From: Verrucomicrobiaceae bacterium
GTDB taxonomy: Bacteria; Verrucomicrobiota; Verrucomicrobiia; Verrucomicrobiales; Verrucomicrobiaceae
Length of the DNA: 64,000 nt
Direction of reading: 5' to 3'
Assembly: GCA_027490195.1 (NCBI GenBank)
Contig: JAIXYN010000008.1
Span: 62,001 to 126,000 of the forward strand
The translations under genes and the position numbers were made by a program. This document shows, one piece after another, positions 8,391-15,468 of this stretch. Positions within the stretch are counted from its first letter, which is position 1. Each line of letters starts with the position of its first letter. The notes beneath the pieces were generated by a model. That model did no database searches. It was not told the DNA's origin and saw only the letters and a program-made list of their open reading frames with translations.

Positions 8391-9107
8391 ATGAAACATA
8401 CCTCCCTGCTCACCCTGACGCTCGCCCTTGCCGCCTTTACAGCACGTGCCGAGGACAAGCCGCTGCTCGCTATCCCTGGCAAGGTCATCTATGAAAACAA
8501 CCTGAGCTCCGGTGCTGGTGCGCCGTGGAAGGCTGCCAAGGGCAAGTGGGAGCCGGTGGACGGCGTGCTGCGTGGTTCTGAACTTGAGGCTGACAAGCAT
8601 GGTGCGGTGACCCGCCTGCCCAATAATCTGAAGGATTTTGTCATTGAGTATGAGTTCAAGTTTTCTGGAGCCAAGACCACGAGCCTTTCCATCAACTCCA
8701 TCAAGGGCCACATGGCGCGCATCTTGATCACGCCGAAGTCGGTGACGGTGCAGCGTGATGACAGCGACCATAAGGGGCCGGACAAGGCTGTCGTTTTTGC
8801 ACGTTTCCCCACAGAACTGGGCGAAGGCTGGCATAAGGTTCGCCTGGAAATGGTGGGAGACAAGATTCTCGGCAAGGTGGACGACCTCGTCGCCTGGGGT
8901 GCCAATGATCTTTTCATGACCGAGAAAGCCAACCCCGGCTTTACCGTCAGCGGCCAGTCGGTGGATTTTCGCAACTTCTCAATGTCCGAGGCGACACTCA
9001 ATCCTGCTTGGGAAGAAGTGAAGGTCACCCTGCCAAAGCCCGGTGAAAAGGTCGCTGCTCCCGCTCCCGCCAAAGGCGCTGTGAAGGGGAAGAAGCAGGC
9101 TGAGTAA
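8391..9107 (+). CDS. Secreted concanavalin-like (DUF1080-related) protein
   Basis: 238 residues with signal peptide MKHTSLLTLTLALAAFTARA. The mature part begins with VIYENNLSSGAGAPWKAAKGKWEPVDGVLRG, the pattern of DUF1080/LamG-type jelly-roll domains in which a jelly-roll strand leads to a W-x-x-x-x-G-V-L-x-G turn. The C-terminal 25 residues are rich in Ala, Pro and Lys (AAPAPAKGAVKGKKQAE) and may be disordered. No catalytic residues can be named. It is probably a periplasmic carbohydrate-binding or hydrolase-like protein, related in type to the gene at 1..539. Confidence 0.75.
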   Translation: MKHTSLLTLTLALAAFTARAEDKPLLAIPGKVIYENNLSSGAGAPWKAAKGKWEPVDGVLRGSELEADKHGAVTRLPNNLKDFVIEYEFKFSGAKTTSLSINSIKGHMARILITPKSVTVQRDDSDHKGPDKAVVFARFPTELGEGWHKVRLEMVGDKILGKVDDLVAWGANDLFMTEKANPGFTVSGQSVDFRNFSMSEATLNPAWEEVKVTLPKPGEKVAAPAPAKGAVKGKKQAE

Positions 9108-9151
9108 GTGCGGTGGATTGACTTTGCCATGTGTCCTCGTTAAAAAGGCAC

Positions 9152-9583
9152 ATGGCATTTCCCATTCGTTCTCCTCGTGATCTGGTCGGCGGCATCGCCG
9201 TGTTTGGCCGCATCCTCGATAAAATCCGTCTCAACGCCAAGGAAGGCAAACTGCCCGACGGCTATCACCTGGGCTATCTGGCGGGGAACCGCACCTTTGA
9301 TGAGCGTGTGTGCAAGTTTTTGGGCGTCGATTTCAACGAGCTCTCAGCGCGCACGCTTGAGGGTGGCACTGACGAGGAAATCCTGGAGTGGTGCTGCTTG
9401 AATGGCAACCGGCCGACAGCGGAGCAGATCGAGATCTGGAACGGCTTCATGCACAAACGCGGTTGGCGCGATGCGGCCTCCGAAGGGCTCATCAAGCAAC
9501 GTGCAGAAGCTGGCCTCGGCCATCGCGAAGACTTGGTGACGTTCTTTGACATGATGGATGTCGAAGAAGGCCGTGCGCCCTGA
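9152..9583 (+). CDS. DUF5069-type conserved protein
   Basis: 143 residues from the ATG at 9152, which follows an AAAAAGG stretch at short distance. A GTG at 9131 would add seven residues. The sequence starts with FPIRSPRDLVGGIAVFGRILDKIR and continues with a helical body with several Trp and acidic residues (EEILEWCC, WNGFMHKRGW). This matches my memory of the DUF5069 family, small cytoplasmic proteins of unknown function common in Verrucomicrobiota. Its stop codon TGA directly abuts the stop codon of the convergent gene at 9584, with no base between them. Confidence 0.75.
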   Translation: MAFPIRSPRDLVGGIAVFGRILDKIRLNAKEGKLPDGYHLGYLAGNRTFDERVCKFLGVDFNELSARTLEGGTDEEILEWCCLNGNRPTAEQIEIWNGFMHKRGWRDAASEGLIKQRAEAGLGHREDLVTFFDMMDVEEGRAP

Positions 9584-11368
9584 TCAGAGCCCGCGAGGAG
9601 CCATCGAGTAGAGGCCCAGCGTCACATCGTAGGCGTCGAGCAATGTCATACGCTTGAGCTCATGGCCGGCACCCCAGGAGTCGGTGAAGAGCACCTGATT
9701 CTTAGCCAGGTTGTAACCAATGACCATGCGCATGTGGCCGCCGCTGACCTGCCCACCGTTCGGCAACGGTGGATCCTCGGGCTTCTGGCCGAGGAACAAG
9801 CCCCAGAGCAGAGGCACCCCTTTCTCGGTGTATTCTTTGATGATGGAGAGAAACTCCTTCTCAGAGACACGGCGTTTACCGTTGTAGTAATACTGTTCGG
9901 GATTCACCAGCGGTTTGAACGTCACATTGAATGCGCCGTCGATTTTGGCGAGGCTCTTCTGCATGGTGGTGATGTCTGCGCCGCTTCCAGCATCAATGCT
10001 GACGAGCTTGGCCATCTCGTGCTGGTCACAAGGAATGCGCATGTATTCAAACAGGCGCTGGCAGCTAGCGGCGACGCAGTAGCCTTTCTGGCCCTGATCC
10101 ACCATGGGCACACTTGAAATATAGACATCACCTTCGGCGGTCTTTTTGACACGCTGGAGCAATTCCATGCGCTGGACACCAGTGGCCATCTTGCCCATGC
10201 TCCAGTCGGCCTGATTGGGGGCAGCGAGTTTCAGGCGAAGGAACTCGGGCTTGGTGACTTTGCCGGGTGTGTTGTAGTTGTTGTATTCGAGGAGGGCGAT
10301 GCCGCTGGGGGCGGTCCAGTTCCAGCCGGTGACGGGCAGCGCGGCATTGGAGGATATCAACTGCCGCTTGGGAGCGACTTTCATCACCTGACCGAGGTTC
10401 TGACCAATCTGTTTTAAAATGCGATCGAATTCCTTCACTTCGATGTCACCTGAGTCGCCACGGTTGTAGAAGGAGATGGTGGCGCGTGCTGCTTTTCCGT
10501 TCACGAATTCCAGAATGGCCTCTTCGACTTTGATGGAACCACCAAACATCGTGAGATTGGTTTCGGTGTCGCTGAACATGTGGCGGGAGAAACGAACGCG
10601 GTCCTTGCTCGCGCTGACCCATTCGAACTGCGGGGGATTCTGCTGCTTTTCCTGATCTTCGAGCTTCAGCACATAATTCTTTTCCAAGTCAGATGGCGTC
10701 CACAACCACAAGGCGCCGAAGTTCAGCAGGGCATCGAGATTGGCCGACAAGTCTGGCTGTTTGACGGGTTCGCTAGATACTTGAGGTAGCGGGACCCGCC
10801 TGGCGGTGGGCAACGGATTGATATTCAAGTACAACGACACCCCACTCGAGTAAACACGAACAGTATATTTCGTGTTTGACCAATTAAGCGAAGTTTGTCC
10901 GGGGCCAGTTAATGGAATCTCTTTAGGGGCAGTATCACCCGTTTTTTGCCCCAGAAGAACCTCCAAGGTGCCCATTTTTTTCTTCGTCAGATTTTCATCA
11001 CTGAAAGTAATTGCGTAATGAGGTTCCATTCCACCCAATTTGTAATACCAAACTTCCAAATAATTAATTTTGAAGAGTCCGTTAAACATAGTGTTTTCAA
11101 GCATGCTCAATTTGGCTCTGTCCCGCGCATGGTAAGAGATACGAATTTCTTGCTCATCCGACAAATCTTGTGTATAAATAGGTCTGCTCCGATCTTTGGT
11201 GTTTGCATCCAAAAAGCTACTGAGCTTTTGCGGAGTCATCTCCATCGGATCAGACCAATCAATCAAATCATCGATGGAAGGCTTGGTGGACGCAATCTGC
11301 GCTTTGGCTGCAGAAGTAAGACCCATCCACGTGAGCAAAACCGAGGTGATGAGGAGCCGAAATTTCAT
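9584..11368 (-). CDS. Secreted papain/C39-like cysteine peptidase with two LDALIDW-type domains
   Basis: 594 residues. A signal peptide (about 1-24, ending AKAQIAS) precedes a first domain starting SIDDLIDWSDPMEMTPQKL and a second starting NLDALLNFGALWLWTPSDL. Both contain an MF(N/G)G strand and a GW/LNW-type strand near their ends. The C-terminal third is a papain-fold peptidase: VDQGQKGYC places Gln425 and Cys431 as in papain, GGHMRM gives His545, and TDSWG gives Asp563. The catalytic set appears complete. The gene lies next to two related genes (11818..12453 and the broken one at 11468..11785) that share the N-terminal motif. No transporter neighbours are present, so this is not a bacteriocin-exporter C39 arrangement. 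Function is unknown; extracytoplasmic peptidase is inferred. Confidence 0.8.
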   Translation of the reverse strand: MKFRLLITSVLLTWMGLTSAAKAQIASTKPSIDDLIDWSDPMEMTPQKLSSFLDANTKDRSRPIYTQDLSDEQEIRISYHARDRAKLSMLENTMFNGLFKINYLEVWYYKLGGMEPHYAITFSDENLTKKKMGTLEVLLGQKTGDTAPKEIPLTGPGQTSLNWSNTKYTVRVYSSGVSLYLNINPLPTARRVPLPQVSSEPVKQPDLSANLDALLNFGALWLWTPSDLEKNYVLKLEDQEKQQNPPQFEWVSASKDRVRFSRHMFSDTETNLTMFGGSIKVEEAILEFVNGKAARATISFYNRGDSGDIEVKEFDRILKQIGQNLGQVMKVAPKRQLISSNAALPVTGWNWTAPSGIALLEYNNYNTPGKVTKPEFLRLKLAAPNQADWSMGKMATGVQRMELLQRVKKTAEGDVYISSVPMVDQGQKGYCVAASCQRLFEYMRIPCDQHEMAKLVSIDAGSGADITTMQKSLAKIDGAFNVTFKPLVNPEQYYYNGKRRVSEKEFLSIIKEYTEKGVPLLWGLFLGQKPEDPPLPNGGQVSGGHMRMVIGYNLAKNQVLFTDSWGAGHELKRMTLLDAYDVTLGLYSMAPRGL

Positions 11369-11467
11369 TCGACTTATTTATCTGGTTTGACCTAAAGCTG
11401 TCAATGTTTAATGCCTGCCCACGTCATCACGCGGCCTACAAAAACCTTGCCTCCCGTTACTTCGCCA

Positions 11468-11785
11468 CTACAGCGGCGCGGTCGGAGAAACCGGGGGCGG
11501 CGGCGATGACGGCGCAGCTAAGGGCACCCCAGTAGCCATGATCAGCAAGACCGAGGAAGACGAAGAGCTTGCCGAGGAAGCCAGCGGTGAGCGGAAGACC
11601 GGGTTGCGCCCACCCCAAAGTGAATCGAATTCTTTCTGACAACGGTCACGGGTCACAGACCATGGATTATTCCAGTCAATGAGTGCATCCAAAGAACCTT
11701 TTGGAGAACGATTCTGAGCATGGGTTGACGATGTTAGGATCCCAAAAACAATGCCTAGAATAGCGCAGGATAAGAATCGTTTCAT
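11468..11785 (-). pseudogene. Broken paralogue of the LDALIDW family, joined to a nuoN fragment
   Basis: The frame opens with an intact signal peptide (MKRFLSCAILGIVFGILTSS) and KGSLDALIDWNNPWSVT, clearly homologous to the neighbours at 9584..11368 and 11818..12453. Homology stops after CQKEFDSLWGG, about 55 residues in. From 11602 downwards the DNA becomes a copy of an internal part of nuoN, read in a different frame, giving a Ser/Pro-rich nonsense tail (SSASSSSSSVLLIM). Neighbouring family members have 211 or more residues, so this is a truncated remnant rather than a short gene. Confidence 0.7.
11491..11602 (-). pseudogene. Partial nuoN duplicate (112 bp)
   Basis: This segment aligns without gaps to 12709..12820 inside the intact nuoN gene, with 8 differences counted by eye in 112 positions. 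In the nuoN frame it encodes GLPLTAGFLGKLFVFLGLAD followed by HGYWGALSCAVIAAA, identical in protein to the intact gene over that stretch. Neither the preceding nor the following nuoN sequence is present. Several differences fall in third codon positions, suggesting that the copy diverged under constraint before being cut, or came from a related locus. Confidence 0.85.
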
Positions 11786-11817
11786 AGTGATTTCCAGACC
11801 AGTATGGCGGCGATTTC

Positions 11818-12453
11818 TCAGCGTTCTGCCAGGGAGAGAATACTGATATTGAAAATGCCAGTTTTGGTATCGACGCGACCTGCATCAAGGAATTCATAGG
11901 TTTCGCTCATCTGCACCTTGTATTTGCTATGTGTCCATTGCAGGCCTGGTCTGCGCGGCTCTGTTCCACCCATGTCAATCTCACAAGGTTTAGGAGAGGC
12001 ATCGCCTGTAACTCTCGCCAGTTCGGTCTTGAATTTTTCCACGTCTTTTGCGCTGGGTTTTCGGGCATGAGTTCCGTGGAGGTGTCCTAAACCTAAGCTA
12101 ATATTAATTCTAACCGGCTTTTCCCTCTGAAAGATCGCCGTTAACGAATCAATTTGCACGGTTCCGTTAAACAGGTTTATTTTTTTTCCTCCCGGAGTGC
12201 TAAGAGAGTTCCACGACTCGATGTTATAGATTGCTGTGCCATCGCTCAGCATTTTTACTTTATAGGCACGCTCAGATTGCTTTTTTGGCAATGTTTCTGC
12301 AACTGCCTTGAACTTTTCAGGCGTCAAGGCCAGAGGATTTGCCCAGTCTATCATGGCGTCCAAACTTCCTTTAGATGCGCTCGATTGAGAGTAGAGTCGG
12401 GAAGAAGTGAATCCTACCAGGAGGTAGACGAGGAGAGAAAGAAATCGCAGCAT
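11818..12453 (-). CDS. Secreted single-domain LDALIDW-family protein
   Basis: 211 residues from the ATG at 12453; an in-frame start at 12489 would add 12 residues before the signal peptide (LRFLSLLVYLLVGFTSS). The mature protein begins SASKGSLDAMIDWANPLALTPEKF, matching the first domain of the peptidase at 9584..11368. It also shares the LFNGTVQIDSL strand and the GLQWTHSKYKVQM segment (compare MFNGLFKINYL and LNWSNTKYTVRV there). There is no peptidase domain. It follows nuoN on the same strand after 56 bp, so it could be read from the nuo operon. The domain is not one I recognise, and function is unknown. Confidence 0.75.
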   Translation of the reverse strand: MLRFLSLLVYLLVGFTSSRLYSQSSASKGSLDAMIDWANPLALTPEKFKAVAETLPKKQSERAYKVKMLSDGTAIYNIESWNSLSTPGGKKINLFNGTVQIDSLTAIFQREKPVRINISLGLGHLHGTHARKPSAKDVEKFKTELARVTGDASPKPCEIDMGGTEPRRPGLQWTHSKYKVQMSETYEFLDAGRVDTKTGIFNISILSLAER

Positions 12454-12509
12454 CAGCCATGAATACCCGCCCTTCGACGCGAGCGTCAATCTTTTAATGG
12501 TGCTTCGGG

Positions 12510-13988
12510 CTACTTGGAATCCACTTTGTGCGCTTGCGACTTACCCGTGAGCACGCTTTGCAGCGGCTTGGGATAAACACCTAGGATCAGGATGGCGAGT
12601 GCAAGGGCGCCGGCGACGGCTTTTGCGGGGACCGAGAAGGTCAGCGCGGGGACGTCGGTGCCTTCGGTGGTGTACATCGCAAGGATGGTCTTGAAGTAGT
12701 AATAGAAGCCGGCGGCGGCGGCGATGACGGCGCAGCTGAGGGCACCCCAGTAGCCGTGATCGGCAAGGCCGAGGAAGACGAAGAGCTTGCCGAGGAAGCC
12801 TGCGGTCAGCGGCAGACCGGCGAGAGAGGCGAAGGAGAGGGTCATTAGCAACGCGAGGAGCGGGTTGCGTTTGGCGAGTCCGGTGAAGTCCTTGATGTCT
12901 TCTCCGAGGCCGTTGGCGCGCATGAGGCCGAGGCCGAGGAAGCCGAGAACGGTCATGGGCAGGTAGGTGGCAAGGTAGAAGGCGACGATGCCACCGGAGG
13001 AGAGATCGAAGCGGGCGCTTTCGCGGCAGGCGAGCGCGAGGAGGAGGTAGCCTGCGTGGGAAATGCTGGAGTAGGCGAGCAGACGCTTGACGCTGGTCTG
13101 GAACATTGCGGGCAGGCTGCCGAGGAGGGCGGTGAGAGAGCCAACGACAAGCAGAAGGGCCTGGATCTCGCTGCCAATAATGGAACCTTCGACCAGGAAG
13201 GCGTCCAGCGCGCGGGTGAGGACGACGAAGCCAGCGGCTTTGGAGCCGACGGAAAGGAAGGCGGTCACGGGGGTGGGGGCACCCTGATACACATCTGGAA
13301 CCCACATGTGGAAGGGCGCAGCGGCGACTTTGAAACCGAGACCACAGAGCAGTACGGCGGCACCGAAGAGGGCCGTGGTTTTGCTGGTGGCAGGATTGGC
13401 GAGCGCCTTGGCGATGCCGTCGAAGCTCATCGTGCCGGTTGCACCGTAGATCCAGGCGATGCCATAGACGAGGACACCGGTAGAAAGAGCGCCGAGGATG
13501 AGGTATTTGACGCCGGCTTCGAGGCTGAAGGCGCTTTTCCGTGCGAACGCGACGAGGACGTAGAAGGAAACGGTGACGAGTTCGAGTGCGACGAAGACGG
13601 TGACGAGGTCACGCGCGGAGGCCATCCACATCATGCCGGCGCAAACGATGAGCGGCAGGCTGAACATTTCGGCCAGCTTGCCATCCACGGTGAAGCGGGT
13701 GAGATACGGCGCGCATTCGAGCGTGAGCCAGAGGACGAGGATGGTGATGACGAGCGCGAAACCTTTGTAGAAGATGGCGAGGCTGTCGAGCTGATGCCAA
13801 GGCTGGATGAAAGCGGGCTGGCTGGCGGAGTCGTGCGGCGCGAAGATGAACAGCACGAGCGCGAGGGTGGTGCCAGCGATGGCGGTGAGTCCGAGGGTGC
13901 GGCGGGAGATCTCGGGCTTGAGGGCCTCGAGCAGCAGCAGTGCAAGTCCGAGGAGGGCGAGGCCGGCTTCGATGGTGAAAACGCTCAT
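12510..13988 (-). CDS. nuoN: NADH-quinone oxidoreductase subunit N
   Basis: 492 residues, about 14 transmembrane helices. An antiporter-like proton-channel subunit of the complex I membrane arm. Typical family segments are AAPFHMWVPDVYQGAPTPVTAFLSVGSKAAGF, with the conserved loop His/Trp/Pro and the TM7-8 Lys, followed by RLLAYSSISHAGY. Length matches NuoN of other bacteria. It is the last nuo gene of the operon, starting 7 bp after the nuoM stop. An internal segment (12709..12820) has a truncated copy at 11491..11602. Confidence 0.95.
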   Translation of the reverse strand: MSVFTIEAGLALLGLALLLLEALKPEISRRTLGLTAIAGTTLALVLFIFAPHDSASQPAFIQPWHQLDSLAIFYKGFALVITILVLWLTLECAPYLTRFTVDGKLAEMFSLPLIVCAGMMWMASARDLVTVFVALELVTVSFYVLVAFARKSAFSLEAGVKYLILGALSTGVLVYGIAWIYGATGTMSFDGIAKALANPATSKTTALFGAAVLLCGLGFKVAAAPFHMWVPDVYQGAPTPVTAFLSVGSKAAGFVVLTRALDAFLVEGSIIGSEIQALLLVVGSLTALLGSLPAMFQTSVKRLLAYSSISHAGYLLLALACRESARFDLSSGGIVAFYLATYLPMTVLGFLGLGLMRANGLGEDIKDFTGLAKRNPLLALLMTLSFASLAGLPLTAGFLGKLFVFLGLADHGYWGALSCAVIAAAAGFYYYFKTILAMYTTEGTDVPALTFSVPAKAVAGALALAILILGVYPKPLQSVLTGKSQAHKVDSK

Positions 13989-13995
13989 GGCAGGA

Positions 13996-15456
13996 CTACA
14001 GCGCGGATTTCATGAGGTTGAGTAGCAGCCAAGGGCAGCAGCCCGTGACAAGCAGAGTGGCGGCGAGCATGATGAAAGGCACACGCTGTGAGAGCGCAGG
14101 ATCGATCATGAACAGGCCGGTGGCAGGGCTGCCGTGGAAGATGCTTCGATAGGCGCGCAGCATGTAAACAGCGGACATCACCACGCCCCAGAGAGCCAGG
14201 ATGACGGTCCATTGAAGATGGGTCAAACCACCTGCTTTGAATTCGGTGAAGTTGCCGAGGAAGATCAATACTTCGCCAGCGAAGTTGGTGAGACCCGGGA
14301 GGCCGATGGAGGCAAAGGTGCCAAAGGCGAACAGCACGGTGAAGGCTGGGGCATGGTTGGCGAGGCCACCGAGCTTGTTGTACTCCAGAGTGCCAAGCTG
14401 ATTGCGCATGCGGCCAAGGAGGCCGAACAGCAGAGCAATGGAGATGCCGTGTGCGAACATGAGGATCACGGCTCCTTTGAGAGCGATGTCAGTGCCTGCG
14501 GCGATCCCGAGGAAGATGTAGCCCATGTGCATGACACTGGAGTTGGCCAGCGTGTCGTCGAGGCGCTTCGCATGGATGGTGACGAGGCCCATGACGAGAA
14601 TATTGCCCAGAAGCATGAGCAGCAGCGCGTTCTGCACCCACTCTACGTGCACGCCGTGCGGCAGCAGTGGCAGGGCAATGCGGATGAGGCCGTAGAGACC
14701 GAATTTTTTCAGCACGCCGGAATGCAGCATGGCCACTGGGGTAGGAGCGGTGGCGTAAGCGGGTGCAGCCCAGCTATGGAAGGGGAAAAGGCTGACGAGT
14801 GAGCCGAAGCCCAAAAGGAGCACGAAGAAGATCTGTGCCTGCTTGGAATCGGGCAGCGGATTGAGCTTGGCCTGACTGCGGAGGGCTTCGAGGTCGAAGG
14901 TGAGCTTGGAGCCACCACTGAATTCGAGCACAAGCCAGACCAAACCAGCGAGCAGCACAAGACTGCCGACTCCGAGATAGATGGTGGCCTTCCATGCAAC
15001 GGCCTTGCGATAGGCAGGTTCGGCACGCCCATGAAGGGCAATCATGAGGAAGGTGGGGATCAATGCGAGCTCGTGGAAGGCGTAGATGAAGAAGATATCC
15101 GTGGTGAGGAAGGCCCCAAGCGCACCGCCGCCGATGAGCAGCGAGGAAACGTAGAAAATGGCGGGGCGATCATGGATCTGCCAGATGGCGGCCAGCATCA
15201 CCAGCGTGGTGAGCAGGGCGAGAATGATCGAGATGCCATCCGCACCAACGGCGAAGCTGAGGGAAGGATTTTCGAGGATGGGCCGCGAATAGGTAAAGGC
15301 GAGGCCAGTTTTGCCCCAGTATTGCACCGCCGTGTACAACACGAGGATCAGATTGATGGAGGTGGCACCGAGGGATGCAGCGCGGGCAGGCGCACCGAGC
15401 CAGATCGCCAAGGCGGCGAGCAGCGGGAGTGCGATGATTATTTCAAGAACGCTCAT
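13996..15456 (-). CDS. nuoM: NADH-quinone oxidoreductase subunit M
   Basis: 486 residues, multi-spanning. A proton-translocating antiporter-like subunit of complex I. Visible are FIYAFHELALIPTFLMI, with the conserved Glu in TM5, and FPFHSWAAPAYATAPTPVAM, followed by the GVLKKFGLYGLIRIA segment with its conserved Lys. The start ATG at 15456 lies 12 bp after the nuoL stop, and the gene ends 7 bp before nuoN. The His-Gly-Ile-Ser (MFAHGISIALLFGLLG) stretch near residue 330 is also as in the family. All signs point to an intact, functional gene. Confidence 0.95.
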   Translation of the reverse strand: MSVLEIIIALPLLAALAIWLGAPARAASLGATSINLILVLYTAVQYWGKTGLAFTYSRPILENPSLSFAVGADGISIILALLTTLVMLAAIWQIHDRPAIFYVSSLLIGGGALGAFLTTDIFFIYAFHELALIPTFLMIALHGRAEPAYRKAVAWKATIYLGVGSLVLLAGLVWLVLEFSGGSKLTFDLEALRSQAKLNPLPDSKQAQIFFVLLLGFGSLVSLFPFHSWAAPAYATAPTPVAMLHSGVLKKFGLYGLIRIALPLLPHGVHVEWVQNALLLMLLGNILVMGLVTIHAKRLDDTLANSSVMHMGYIFLGIAAGTDIALKGAVILMFAHGISIALLFGLLGRMRNQLGTLEYNKLGGLANHAPAFTVLFAFGTFASIGLPGLTNFAGEVLIFLGNFTEFKAGGLTHLQWTVILALWGVVMSAVYMLRAYRSIFHGSPATGLFMIDPALSQRVPFIMLAATLLVTGCCPWLLLNLMKSAL

Positions 15457-15468
15457 TCAATTTCTCCA

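Noticed and set aside
11457-11642. A 61-codon frame in the nuoN fragment as a functional small gene
   Set aside because: It lacks both ends of the NuoN fold and has unrelated sequence at each side; a truncated copy is the simpler reading.
13056-14015. A 319-codon plus-strand frame opposite nuoN
   Set aside because: Low-complexity acidic translation (Glu/Gly/Asp-rich) and complete overlap with nuoN; a shadow frame.
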